A stretch of DNA of 64,000 nt. Source: Chaetoceros tenuissimus (lineage: Eukaryota; Bacillariophyta; Thalassiosirophyceae; Chaetocerotales; Chaetocerotaceae). Below are positions 20,420 through 30,048 of this stretch, one piece after another (position 1 is the first letter of the stretch; each line of letters begins with the position of its first letter). The position numbers were made by a program, and so were the translations under genes. The stretch is from NCBI GenBank assembly GCA_021927905.1, contig BLLK01000046.1:620001-684000 (forward strand), given 5' to 3'. The notes beneath the pieces are model-generated. The model was not told where the DNA came from. It searched no databases and saw only the letters and a list, made by a program, of their open reading frames with translations.

Positions 20420-21607
20420 ATGAGTGATTCTAATGCAAATACACCAATCAAAATGTGGCCAGCCCTTGATTACGCAGACTTCGTAACTATCAAGCTTCAG
20501 CAAGATTTTGCTGATGGTTCCTATCGCAAAGAGAGTTTGCCAACCTTTGATGGAGAAGGTGGAAGCACTGGAAACGCGGAAGCCTTTCTCTATGTACGTG
20601 AGCGCTTTATCTCCGCAGCCAGCAACCGCAAGCTAAACTTTGACGACCTAGAAAAGTTCGAGAACTTTGAGGATGTGCTTAAAGGGGTAGCGCAACACTA
20701 CTGGACTGATACTGTTTCCACCCATGCAGATGTAGTGGCAGCAGCAAATGCAGACAAGTTTCAAGTTGCAGTGAACCTTATGATGATTAGGTTCTGCGGA
20801 GGGCGTTCTGGAGGAGATGCTCTTCTAGAGTACCTGCGTTCTGATAAAGTGAGAAAGGAAAAGAGCAAGAGTGTTGCGGAGCATGTAGGGAGATTCTGTA
20901 CTCTTGTAGGATATGCCAAGGAACTCTTGAGAATCGTAGCGCCAAGACCTGATGATAACCTTGAGAAGAAGCTTGTTTTTGATTCCTTCCCATATCAATG
21001 GAAGTTGAATTTCACCAATTCAGGAGCTGTGTATCATGAAAAGTCTATCAATGAGATTAGTGAGTACATGGAACGCCAGAAGAGTACTGCAGATGCTGAT
21101 ACTTCCAAGAAACGTGCTCGTCATCAAGATCTGAAGAATCAGAAGTTCAAGCAGCGTAAGAAAGGAAACAGACGCGGTCAGACTGGTGGCTTCAGAAACC
21201 AGTGTACCAGACATGAGCCTCCACATAATAATCATGAATGGGAGGACTGCATTCTTAATCCAAGAAGTGCCAATTTCCGTGGTGATACTGGTAGCAGAGG
21301 CCGAGGAGGCAGAGGCCGTGGCAATGGTTATGGCGGCAGAGGCCGTGGTAACGGTGGAGGAAGAGGTCATCATAACCACTCCAACCACAACAATAATGGA
21401 GGACAGTCCTATAACTCCGGTAACAATCAAGGACATGGTCAGAATCAGAACTACAATTATCAAGGAACTCAAAATAATAACAATGCTAATACTCGTAGCA
21501 ATCCAGAAAACGGTTCAAACCAGCAGGGTTCGAATGGCAGTAATGAACAACACTTCCTCATGGACAATAACAACGTCTGGGGAGCACATCATGGTGCGTT
21601 CAATTAA
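20420..21607 (+). CDS. Gag-like protein of the gypsy element
   Basis: 395 residues. The N-terminal two thirds is helical and capsid-like (EAFLYVRERFISAASNRKL, FQVAVNLMMIRFCGGRSGG, LLEYLRSDKVRKEKSKSVAE). The C-terminal third is basic and Gly/Asn-rich (repeats of GRGRG, then NHNNNGG), typical of nucleic-acid binding. A Cys/His pattern between CTRHEPPHNNHEWEDC and NPRSA may be an unusual metal-binding knuckle in place of CCHC. Confidence 0.85.
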   Translation: MSDSNANTPIKMWPALDYADFVTIKLQQDFADGSYRKESLPTFDGEGGSTGNAEAFLYVRERFISAASNRKLNFDDLEKFENFEDVLKGVAQHYWTDTVSTHADVVAAANADKFQVAVNLMMIRFCGGRSGGDALLEYLRSDKVRKEKSKSVAEHVGRFCTLVGYAKELLRIVAPRPDDNLEKKLVFDSFPYQWKLNFTNSGAVYHEKSINEISEYMERQKSTADADTSKKRARHQDLKNQKFKQRKKGNRRGQTGGFRNQCTRHEPPHNNHEWEDCILNPRSANFRGDTGSRGRGGRGRGNGYGGRGRGNGGGRGHHNHSNHNNNGGQSYNSGNNQGHGQNQNYNYQGTQNNNNANTRSNPENGSNQQGSNGSNEQHFLMDNNNVWGAHHGAFN

Positions 21608-21630
21608 GGTCCACGATTAAATAGGCTTAA

Positions 21631-21710
21631 GGCCGCTTCGTGAGGACTTGTTGGAAACGAAAATTTCCACATCTGGATATTCAATATCACAAGTACTCAC
21701 GAAGTGAGCC
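21631..21710 (+). other. Stem-loop between gag and pol
   Basis: The left arm at 21631-21650 and the right arm at 21690-21710 pair over about 20 positions with few mismatches, with a core of CTTCGTGAG against CTCACGAAG and a 39-nt loop. It lies in the gap between the two open frames, upstream of a pyrimidine tract and AACAG that resembles a splice acceptor (about 21745-21776). Confidence 0.6.
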
Positions 21711-21790
21711 ATTTTATGTAATTTCAATTTGTCTCATCCAATTTTTTCTTTATTTTCTTTATTAACTAATCAACAGGAGTTGTATCCATC

Positions 21791-24700
21791 ATGAATTCAC
21801 CTTTGGAACTTGGAGAATGCTTCTGGGAACAAGAAGCAAAACAACAGTTCTGGAAGACTCCTCAAGAGGAGGAAGAAATCCTATGGGAAGAATACTTCGC
21901 AACTTCGATTCCAATGGATGTCTATGACTTTATTTCCTCTCCACCCGTTGAAGTGGAAGCTAGTCTCAGTGTGCAAGCCGACCAAATGAAAAAGGATCCA
22001 TTAACTGCTCCAGTCTCATTATTGCAACCTCGCACTATTAATGGGCATCGCGATACGAAGTTATGTAGAACTCTATTTGATTCCGGTGGAACTTGTGACA
22101 TCATTCATCGACGTGCCTTACCGAAGAATTGTCCAGTTTATGATTTAACAGAGGCATCTCCGTCTATTGGCATAGGTGGCACTGTCTACTTCAAACAATA
22201 TGTAATTCTAGAAAATAGCGTATTGCCCGAGTTTGGAAGAAAGCATAATATTGAAAAGATCTTTGCGCTTGTACATGATGGAGTGTGTCCTCATGATATC
22301 ATCTTGGGTCAGAGAACTTTGGCAGCAATGGGCTTAGTACTGAACTACCAGGACCAAACAATGTCTTGGATGGACATCACCGTTTCCATGAAATCTCGTC
22401 GTCATTGGAATAACCGTACGAATGTGCAGCTAGCCTTCACTGAATATGGATATGATGATGAAGTGGAGGAGCAAGATGAATCTTTTATTCTGGAGTCTAA
22501 GTATGACAAAGTTTCAGGAAAAGAAGTAGCAGATGCTCAGCAGCACTTGTCAGAAGAACAGAGGAAAGATCTACATCGTGTACTGGACGAGTTCACTACG
22601 CTATTTGATGGTCAACTAAAAGTATATCCTGATAGCAAGGTTCATCTTCATCTCAAGCCTGATGCTCAGCCTCGTCAGAGTCGCCCTTACAAGGTTCCTT
22701 ATGCACACGAAAAAGTTTTCAAGGAAGAACTTGATCGTTTGGTGCAGCAAGGTGTTCTTTCTCCCGCTAACCGATCCATCTGGACTGCTCCAACTTTCAT
22801 TATTCCAAAGAAGGACGGTCGGGTACGCTGGGTAAGCGATTTCCGGTATCTAAATAAGAATTTGCAACGAAAACAGTATGAGCTACCAAGAATTAAAGAC
22901 ATTCTCGAAAGGAGAAAAGGGTACAAATTTTTTACCAAGCTTGATATTTCGATGCAATATTACACCTTCGAGTTGGATGAGGAAAGCAAAAACTTATGCA
23001 CAATCACTACTCCATTTGGTATGTATAAGTATAACAGACTGCCAATGGGGATTCTGGAATCTCCAGACATTGCTCAAGAGATAATGGAAAATGTGCTACG
23101 TGATGAGGACTGTGAAATCTACATCGATGATATTGGTATCTTCTCCGATGATTGGAACGAACATGTTGGTAAGATTCAGCGTATACTTAAAAAGCTGCAG
23201 GATCACGGATTCACTATGAATCCACTCAAGTGTGAATGGGCCGTACAAGAAACTGATTGGCTCGGACATTGGTTAACTCCAAGTGGACTAAAACCTTGGT
23301 CCAAGAAGATCAAACCGCTTTTGGCCATGCAACCTCCTAAAAATGTGAAGCAAGTACGCAGTTTCATAGGGGCTGTAAATTTTTATAAAGATATGTGGCA
23401 ACGTAGAGCTCATTTGCAGAAGCCGCTAACAGATCTTTTAAAGACAAACAACTTCCACTGGGGCACAGAACAGCAGCAAGCGTTTGAGCAAATTAAAGCA
23501 ACAATGGCGAAAGACGTTCTTCTTTTTTATCCTGATCATAACCAACCTTTTTTTATCTATACCGACAGCTCGGACTATCAGTTGGGAGCTACACTGGCTC
23601 AGCATGATGCTGATGGAAATCTTCGACCAGTGGCCTTCTTTTCAAAGAAGCTTAATGCAGCTCAACGAAATTATCCTACTGGTGAAAAGGAATTTTTGTC
23701 GATCTTCGAGACATTAAAAACTTACCGTACTATGCTTCTAGGTGCTCAAATCCACATTTACACTGATCATAAAAATCTTACATACAAGAATATATCATCC
23801 CAACGAATGCTACGCTGGAGAATGTACATAGAGGAATTCGGACCTCAATTACATTTTATTCCGGGCGAAGTCAATACTTGTGCAGATTATTTCTCACGTA
23901 TGGAAGTTGACAGTAAGATTCTTGAGGAGAAGAGTAATGGTCCTAGTACAAAAAGAAACTTGGAAGAATCTTTCTTTCAGGATTTAATTTTTGATGATCT
24001 TCGGTTAGCAGAATGTTTTGCAAATTTACCTTTGTCTGAAATGTTTATTAATGTCGCTGAAAACGCTATTTTTCCTTTGGATTACAACAGAATAGCCTTA
24101 GCACAACAACAGGATATGCAATTAGCGCAACTAAGACAGAGAAGCCCAGCTGATTACTCTTTACGACAGATGAATCCTCAAGTGCAACTCGTGATGTACA
24201 AAGATAGGATATTTGTACCAACGCAGTATTCCGTACGTATCTTGCGGTGGTATCATAATGCTCTTAATCATTGCGGTGAAGAAAAATTGAAGAAAACCTT
24301 CAACGAAAACTTCTTTAGTCCCAGAGCTACAGAAACCATTAAGGAGATTTGTTCTAAATGCGAAATATGTCAAGTAAACAAGACAGCTAGTGTTCAATAT
24401 GGACATTTACCTCCAAGAACAGTTACTATGAATCCTTGGCATACGGTAGCAGTAGATCTAATTGGACCATGGAAATTCAAAGTGCAAGGAGTAACAGTGG
24501 AATTTCATGCCTTGACAATGGTGGATCAAGATACTAACCTTGTCGAAGCAGTACGTATTCAAAACAAACATGCAAATCATATAGCAACGTTGTTTGAAAA
24601 TAATTGGCTTTCAAGGTATCCTAGACCGGTTAAGTGCATTCATGATCAAGGAGGTGAATTTACAGGATCAGAGTTTCAGGAGATGTTGAATAGGTTTAAT

Positions 24701-25231
24701 ATCAGACCAGCACAAATCACTACCAGAAATCCACAGGGTAATAGTATTTGTGAACGAATGCATCAAACAATGCTCAATCAAATTCGATCTTTACTTCGTC
24801 AGCATCCACCACAGACAGTAGCAGAAGCAACTCAAGCAATAGATACTTTACTTGCCAATACTGTTTATGCATTGAGAACTGCGGTACATTCGACGATGAA
24901 TGCATCTCCAGGAGCATTAGCGTTTCAAAGGAATATGATTTTGAATTTACCTTTCATTGTTGATTTGAATAATCTCAGAGCTAGGAGGCAAGAAATAGTT
25001 GATAGAAGCAATCAAAGAGAAAATGATAACCGAATTGATTATAATTATCAAGTTGGAAATTGGGTATTGGTAATTGCAGATTCATATCGAACTACAAGCA
25101 AATTGGATATAAGATTTGAGGGTCCGTTTCAGATAACGCAAGTTCATGTTAATGGAAATGTTACCATTCGTCGCAGACCAGGCATTTTGGAAAGGGTGAA
25201 CATCCGTAGAATAAGACCATATCGTAGATAG
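21791..25231 (+). CDS. Pol polyprotein of the gypsy element
   Basis: 1146 residues in gypsy order. Aspartic protease: LCRTLFDSGGTCDIIHR. Reverse transcriptase: from RPYKVPYAHEKVFKEELDRL through TAPTFIIPKKDGRVRWVSDF, FTKLDISMQYYTF and the catalytic EIYIDDIGIFSDDW. RNase H: FFIYTDSSDYQLGATLAQ and ALTDHK-like HIYTDHKNLTY. Integrase: zinc-binding WYHNALNHCGEEKLKK with ICSKCEICQVNK, then the DDE core in VAVDLIGPWKF, CIHDQGGEFTGSEF and NPQGNSICERMHQ. The C-terminus has a GPY/F-like RFEGPFQITQVHVNG and no chromodomain. Confidence 0.95.
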   Translation: MNSPLELGECFWEQEAKQQFWKTPQEEEEILWEEYFATSIPMDVYDFISSPPVEVEASLSVQADQMKKDPLTAPVSLLQPRTINGHRDTKLCRTLFDSGGTCDIIHRRALPKNCPVYDLTEASPSIGIGGTVYFKQYVILENSVLPEFGRKHNIEKIFALVHDGVCPHDIILGQRTLAAMGLVLNYQDQTMSWMDITVSMKSRRHWNNRTNVQLAFTEYGYDDEVEEQDESFILESKYDKVSGKEVADAQQHLSEEQRKDLHRVLDEFTTLFDGQLKVYPDSKVHLHLKPDAQPRQSRPYKVPYAHEKVFKEELDRLVQQGVLSPANRSIWTAPTFIIPKKDGRVRWVSDFRYLNKNLQRKQYELPRIKDILERRKGYKFFTKLDISMQYYTFELDEESKNLCTITTPFGMYKYNRLPMGILESPDIAQEIMENVLRDEDCEIYIDDIGIFSDDWNEHVGKIQRILKKLQDHGFTMNPLKCEWAVQETDWLGHWLTPSGLKPWSKKIKPLLAMQPPKNVKQVRSFIGAVNFYKDMWQRRAHLQKPLTDLLKTNNFHWGTEQQQAFEQIKATMAKDVLLFYPDHNQPFFIYTDSSDYQLGATLAQHDADGNLRPVAFFSKKLNAAQRNYPTGEKEFLSIFETLKTYRTMLLGAQIHIYTDHKNLTYKNISSQRMLRWRMYIEEFGPQLHFIPGEVNTCADYFSRMEVDSKILEEKSNGPSTKRNLEESFFQDLIFDDLRLAECFANLPLSEMFINVAENAIFPLDYNRIALAQQQDMQLAQLRQRSPADYSLRQMNPQVQLVMYKDRIFVPTQYSVRILRWYHNALNHCGEEKLKKTFNENFFSPRATETIKEICSKCEICQVNKTASVQYGHLPPRTVTMNPWHTVAVDLIGPWKFKVQGVTVEFHALTMVDQDTNLVEAVRIQNKHANHIATLFENNWLSRYPRPVKCIHDQGGEFTGSEFQEMLNRFNIRPAQITTRNPQGNSICERMHQTMLNQIRSLLRQHPPQTVAEATQAIDTLLANTVYALRTAVHSTMNASPGALAFQRNMILNLPFIVDLNNLRARRQEIVDRSNQRENDNRIDYNYQVGNWVLVIADSYRTTSKLDIRFEGPFQITQVHVNGNVTIRRRPGILERVNIRRIRPYRR

Positions 25232-25270
25232 TGATGACTGCCCAGCATTGGTCAGTCATGAGGAGAAGAG

Positions 25271-25486
25271 TGCTACAGATGGTAGCTAACGGTTAGGATA
25301 ACGCATCCTGACCTGACATGGATTATGTTTAGCATTGGCAGAATTCTTTGGTTCTATTCTTCTTCCGTTACGTCATCAGAATTCTGATAAGAATTCTGTC
25401 TCTTTTATATTCGGAACAAACATTCTTTTAGGTAGCGATTAGTAACATAATTCCCATCTAATTACTTTGAATCCTTCGTTGTATCA
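25271..25486 (+). repeat. 3' LTR of the gypsy element
   Basis: 216 bp, apparently identical to the 5' LTR and followed by the GAGTA target duplication at 25487-25491. Confidence 0.95.
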
Positions 25487-26621
25487 GAGTAGTACGTTCT
25501 AGTAGTATGATGTAGGTACAGTACTGGTACATTTTTTGTTCTGGAATAATTCAAGGATCCGAAATCATTTCATCAATGCTGTATTATTTGCAAGAGTAAC
25601 AAGAATGTTTTGCTTCATATTCATAGCATGATACAACGACCAAGAAATGGTGCATTGCTTGTCCGTTCTGTTTCGTTATATTTCTAAACTCTGCCTTTGT
25701 ATTTGGAACAAGGAACGATATCATTGGTAAGAAGGGATACTATCATCTTATTTATCAAGAAAAGTTGATGATAACAACGCTATCACTTGGTAACGAAATT
25801 CAAACTTTTCAATTTGGATTTTCTTGTCTTTTCATATTGCACCTATAATGATTAATCCAACCACAACTCTATTGCCTGTTTACCTTCCCTGTTTCCAATA
25901 CATTCACTACGTACTTTGCTTCTTGCAAATATTTGACATGCTTTTCTGCATCTAGAATACATGACGATGCCGCCTTCATGTGAACTTTGGATTTTGGATT
26001 TTCGAAATACTAATTGTATAAAGCACAAATCTCATGAAGATGTGTTTCTTTTTTTAAATGAAATTATAAGATAGCATGGATCAAGTAAGCAAGTTTGAAG
26101 AGTACGAGATCCCAACAAAGTTCAAGAGTTCAAATGAAAACATGAGAACTCCCTCCACCCTCTCCTCTCCTAAATAGAAACTGCGAAACTGGTATTGATT
26201 ATTGATGCATTCCTTCTTTCCCCCGAAAACAAAAAGTCCATCTAGAGACAAATAATTTGTGTAAGTATAGATATACGTAAAGTATTCAACTTTTTTTTTT
26301 TTTTATTTCTATCCACGACCACTATCGTGCAAGAACTCAAATTTTATCCAAATGTCCTGATGACCGTAAAAGGATCTACTTTTTTAATAAACTTCCACCA
26401 ATCGTATGGCTTCATTTGAATTATTGTATACTGCTTTTAAAGGACACGTTCATGTACGGTACTGTTTCGAGCAGAGTGTGCATACATTATCCGTACGAAC
26501 CCGCCTAGCAGAGCGAGAATGTGGAGAATTACTCTAACCCTGACACTTCGTTTAGGATAAAGTACTAGTGTTTTACCCAAACCTACCTTCCTATTAAACC
26601 AAAATCCCATAGAATGAAAAC
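25487..26621. other. Long intergenic region
   Basis: About 1.1 kb, AT-rich, with a T run near 26290-26303. No coding frame with protein-like composition on either strand and no RNA gene seen. The first few hundred bases are the original flank on the far side of the retrotransposon from the tRNA. Confidence 0.5.
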
Positions 26622-27527
26622 ATGTCTTCCTCCTCAGATCCAAAGATAATACGCCATATAAAATCGAGGCGATGGATTGCCTTATCAAAGCGAATGAAAA
26701 CGCCCAAGGGGCAAAATGAACTAACTGTGTTTGCATCAAGTCTAGGGCGAAATTGCGTTCACATTGCCCTAGAAAACGATGCCCCAACCAAAATAATTCA
26801 AGAGATGCTTGAAATTCTACCAAATGCAACATCCTACTCAGATTGTTTCGGTCTTAGACCACTGCACACTGCTTGTTGCTGCATATCTTCTTCACCATCT
26901 AATGTAATAGCCATAATGGAACACGACAATGGTATGTCTCTTCGAAAGAAAGATAAAAAGCGGAACAATCCATTGCACCACGTAGCCAAATCAATTCTTG
27001 ACCCTTTACATTACCTTCGTTATAGTAAGCGAATAAAAGGTGCCTTGACTTGGGGGAGTATATGCAGTGGTTTGTCGGAGGAAACACACCTTGCACATAT
27101 ACAAGTTTTGAAGTATTTAGCTAGTCATAGCCCTAGGCTTTTGCATAAGAAAGATTCAAGGGGATGTACTGTGATGGAGATATTGCAAGACTCTACTTTA
27201 CTATGGGCAGAACTTGCCTATTCGGGACTCTTGGAAATTGATATTGCGTGCAACTATGCTCATGGTGACCCAAGAAAAAAAGAAAAAGAAGCGATTCTCG
27301 AAAGTCTAAACCAGGAACTTTCAAGGAAGCTCTCATTTCATAGATTATGCAATGAGGCCGATGGAAAGTCAAGATTTTGGTCATTCATGCAAAAGATATT
27401 TTTCATGAGGAAGCGCAAAAACAAAGAACCTGACGGATGTGCAGAGGAGGATATCACAGCATGTTTATTGGATAATCTGACAGCCGATCATCAGAAAGTG
27501 CTGAAACACGGTAGTCTATATGCTTAG
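26622..27527 (+). CDS. Ankyrin-like repeat protein
   Basis: 301 residues. The first half carries degenerate ankyrin repeats of the kind expanded in diatoms: NCVHIALENDAPTKIIQEML, GLRPLHTACCCISSSPSNVI and NNPLHHVAKSIL, with LEILPNA between them. The second half is helical and basic (LNQELSRKLSFHRLC, FMQKIFFMRKRKNKEPDG) with no known domain. Single exon, ATG start. Convergent with the hydroxylase-glycosyltransferase gene, with only 64 bp between stops. Probably a cytosolic interaction module; no ortholog named. Confidence 0.75.
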   Translation: MSSSSDPKIIRHIKSRRWIALSKRMKTPKGQNELTVFASSLGRNCVHIALENDAPTKIIQEMLEILPNATSYSDCFGLRPLHTACCCISSSPSNVIAIMEHDNGMSLRKKDKKRNNPLHHVAKSILDPLHYLRYSKRIKGALTWGSICSGLSEETHLAHIQVLKYLASHSPRLLHKKDSRGCTVMEILQDSTLLWAELAYSGLLEIDIACNYAHGDPRKKEKEAILESLNQELSRKLSFHRLCNEADGKSRFWSFMQKIFFMRKRKNKEPDGCAEEDITACLLDNLTADHQKVLKHGSLYA

Positions 27528-27591
27528 TATTAGAAGTTTTTTTGTCTGTTGCTTATTGTTTCCTGTATTCATAATATAAATCTAATCTAAT

Positions 27592-29676
27592 CTACATGTT
27601 CTTAATACTATTCGCAATACTTTCAAGTAAAGCACTTGAATGGGATGCAAAACTATCAGGACTTAGCCCTGCGTCTTCTGCTCCTTTATACAATACTTTC
27701 TTGTCTCTGTCAACATTTAGCGATTTCCAAAATTCGTCTACAGATCGTACACTGCCAAGTTGGTCCCCATCACCTCTCATTATGCATTTGACCTTCTCTA
27801 GACTCGCTAACCTTTTCTTATCCAGTACTTTCTTTTCGTTATCATTCGTTGTTCCAAAATCACCTTGGAACGTTGTTCGATGATCTCTTGACCAAAGATG
27901 ATAGCATACTGTTGTTGGAGGCGAATACAAATCATACCCATGCATATACAAACGTATCGCCATTGATAGTTCTTCTCCAAAGAATAAATGAGGTAGATGT
28001 TTATCATACGGACAATCCTTGATGACTGAGGCACAAGAAAAGTTGAATCCTGCTGCATATAATAGACAAGGAATGTTTTGCAAAGTCTCACTCTCATTCA
28101 ATAGTCTTCCCTTCTGTCTCAGCATACCATGGCTATCAAACTTCCACGGAACTAATAGGGTTGCTCTTGTTTCACTAGATATCTCATTTGGTAATGTATA
28201 ACCAGGTGGATACTTAGTTAGAACAGAACGCTCGGGGTTTGGGCATTGATGCAATTGCTGGATGAGGAACTCATCCCATCCTGTACGGAATCTCATGTGT
28301 GAATCAATTTGAAGAATATACTCCTCATCTACAAGTAGTGATTGTGCGAGATATCGTGCATAGCATGGACCTGTTGCATTCCTGTAGTCCAACGTCAAAG
28401 TTCGTAAATTGTTCAGAGTCCAAGATTGAGGCAGTGCTCTTTTCCCATCTTCATATTTCTTGCGTTCAAGTTCAGAATATGTATCATACTGATATACCAC
28501 TCCAACAAATACCCTATCAGGATAAGTTGCATTCTCAATCAAAGATCGAATTGTAGGATGAGTTTCTGTGTCTCTATATGCTGGTATTGACACAAATATC
28601 TTCTTGTCTCCATAGTTAGAATCTTCCAAAGTTTGTAACGGAGGTATAGAAGAGCATAGATATTCCTTGTAGCCTTTTTCATTTTTCACCATTTCTTGCA
28701 ACTTTGTTTCCTGTTTTGAATGTTGATTGACGGTGCCATATAACCAAACTGTGATTGCCATCCGAGTTCTTTTCATGCTTGGTAAAACTTCATGCTCCAC
28801 CAAATCTGAACGAAATAAGACTAACCTATCTGAATATGGTAAGATATCATAGTATTTTTGACTATCATTGCTGCAAGATTTGTCAAGATCATATATTCTC
28901 AAATGCCCAGCATCGTCATCGTTCCAATCCTCATCAGTCAAGTAATAGACAGCAGTGATTACTCGATGATTAGCTCCTTCGGTGGACGTAGATGATACAT
29001 CGTGATTACATGTTAGTCCATTGTCACAGTGTCTTTTATATCCGGATATTCCATCACCTTTATATTTTGCAATCTGTACTGAAGTCAAACTGAGATCCAA
29101 ATTGATATCTACATTTCCAAAACTATTTTGCTTCTTGTCAACGAGATAAAGTGACACAGTTTGCTCTATTGACGATATCATCTTGTGTAGATGAGGATAT
29201 TTGGTTCTAAATGTGGGTGATTTCCTAAATGATCTAGGTACAATGGACGAAAGATCTTGTCGAACGCTGCTTCGAACATTAGAAGTAGTTCCTGTGAATG
29301 CTGAAAATGATTGCATCAAGTCATTTGTTTGCAGATCTTGCGCTGTCCTAGCTGGTTCTAGTTTTTCATGTATATTATTCATTTCAAGTTCCGTCTGTAA
29401 ACTCTTTGCAAATGCTTTGCCAAAAGTATGATCAATTATATCACATGCGCCAATGACATTTGGAGGTGTTAGGAGGCTATTGGTGGTCGAAGGTGTCCAA
29501 CCTTTGATTATTTGCGATGAAGTAGTTTCAATGTCATTCCCATTAGTAGTTCGAAGTTTTAGATCATCTCGGGATGGCATCACCACTTTTGCCTCTGTAT
29601 CCAATTCCTTTTTCTTTGTGGTGTTTCCAAGAAATGAAGATATGAGACTTGGAATATCTTGCTGCTGTTCGGACAT
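27592..29676 (-). CDS. Prolyl 4-hydroxylase / GT60 glycosyltransferase fusion
   Basis: One open frame encodes two enzymes. Residues about 75-320 are a 2-oxoglutarate/Fe(II) prolyl-4-hydroxylase: iron ligands in YKRHCDNG (HxD) and LVEHEV (second His), and the 2-oxoglutarate Arg in SMKRTRMAITVWLYG. Residues about 355-690 are a GlcNAc-type glycosyltransferase (GT60, Gnt1-like): KKIFVSIPAYRDTETHPTIR, GPCYARYLAQSLL, EEYILQIDSHMRFRTGWDEF and AAGFNFSCASVIKDCPY. In Dictyostelium and Toxoplasma, separate PhyA and Gnt1 enzymes hydroxylate a Skp1 proline and add GlcNAc, reporting oxygen level to SCF ubiquitin ligases. The fusion would do both steps. I start at the ATG at 29676 (MSEQQQDIPSLI, A at -3); an in-frame ATG also lies at 29715. 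No signal peptide, fitting cytoplasm. Substrate is inferred. Confidence 0.85.
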   Translation of the reverse strand: MSEQQQDIPSLISSFLGNTTKKKELDTEAKVVMPSRDDLKLRTTNGNDIETTSSQIIKGWTPSTTNSLLTPPNVIGACDIIDHTFGKAFAKSLQTELEMNNIHEKLEPARTAQDLQTNDLMQSFSAFTGTTSNVRSSVRQDLSSIVPRSFRKSPTFRTKYPHLHKMISSIEQTVSLYLVDKKQNSFGNVDINLDLSLTSVQIAKYKGDGISGYKRHCDNGLTCNHDVSSTSTEGANHRVITAVYYLTDEDWNDDDAGHLRIYDLDKSCSNDSQKYYDILPYSDRLVLFRSDLVEHEVLPSMKRTRMAITVWLYGTVNQHSKQETKLQEMVKNEKGYKEYLCSSIPPLQTLEDSNYGDKKIFVSIPAYRDTETHPTIRSLIENATYPDRVFVGVVYQYDTYSELERKKYEDGKRALPQSWTLNNLRTLTLDYRNATGPCYARYLAQSLLVDEEYILQIDSHMRFRTGWDEFLIQQLHQCPNPERSVLTKYPPGYTLPNEISSETRATLLVPWKFDSHGMLRQKGRLLNESETLQNIPCLLYAAGFNFSCASVIKDCPYDKHLPHLFFGEELSMAIRLYMHGYDLYSPPTTVCYHLWSRDHRTTFQGDFGTTNDNEKKVLDKKRLASLEKVKCIMRGDGDQLGSVRSVDEFWKSLNVDRDKKVLYKGAEDAGLSPDSFASHSSALLESIANSIKNM

Positions 29677-29715
29677 GATTTGATAGTTCTTCTCTAGTAC
29701 TAGTACATTAACCAT

Positions 29716-30048
29716 CAACTAGGTTACCTCCAGTCAAGGATCGAAAACCTTTGAAATGAATCAACGACAGAGGTGAGTGTTTCGACTTGATTTTACAACT
29801 ACAGGTTCATAGCAGACTCGTATCATTTTCACTCATTGTTGCATTCAGAACTAATACTAGAAGAAGGCAATAATGAGGGGTTGAGGGGGGGGGTGCAATA
29901 TTGACCAAAAAACATCTTACCATACCTACGTAAAGTAAAATTATTTTTAGACTTCTTTCTCTTTATCTAAAATCAATTGGTCATCATACATCCAAATACA
30001 TTAGAAGTAGTATGTATTTGATATTATTATTACTATAAGCAAGCAAAA
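29716..30048. other. Intergenic
   Basis: About 330 bp between two minus-strand genes, including a run of nine G at about 29885-29893. No gene seen. Confidence 0.5.

Larger units (their letters stand above)
20185..25486 (+). mobile_element. Ty3/gypsy LTR retrotransposon, looks whole and young
   Basis: A 5.3-kb element bounded by two 216-bp LTRs that begin TG and end CA and look identical when read side by side, so the insertion is recent. The flanks carry a 5-bp target duplication, GAGTA (20180-20184 and 25487-25491). Gag and pol are separate long open frames; domain order in pol (protease, reverse transcriptase, RNase H, integrase) places it in Ty3/gypsy. A purine-rich tract (AGGAGAAGAG, 25261-25270) directly precedes the 3' LTR. 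There is no envelope gene and no chromodomain. The element is in the same orientation as the tRNA-Lys just upstream. I see no obvious breaks. Confidence 0.95.

Noticed and set aside
24941-25231. A chromodomain at the end of the gypsy integrase
   Set aside because: The tail has a GPY/F-like module but no aromatic-cage pattern after it, and the frame ends soon after.
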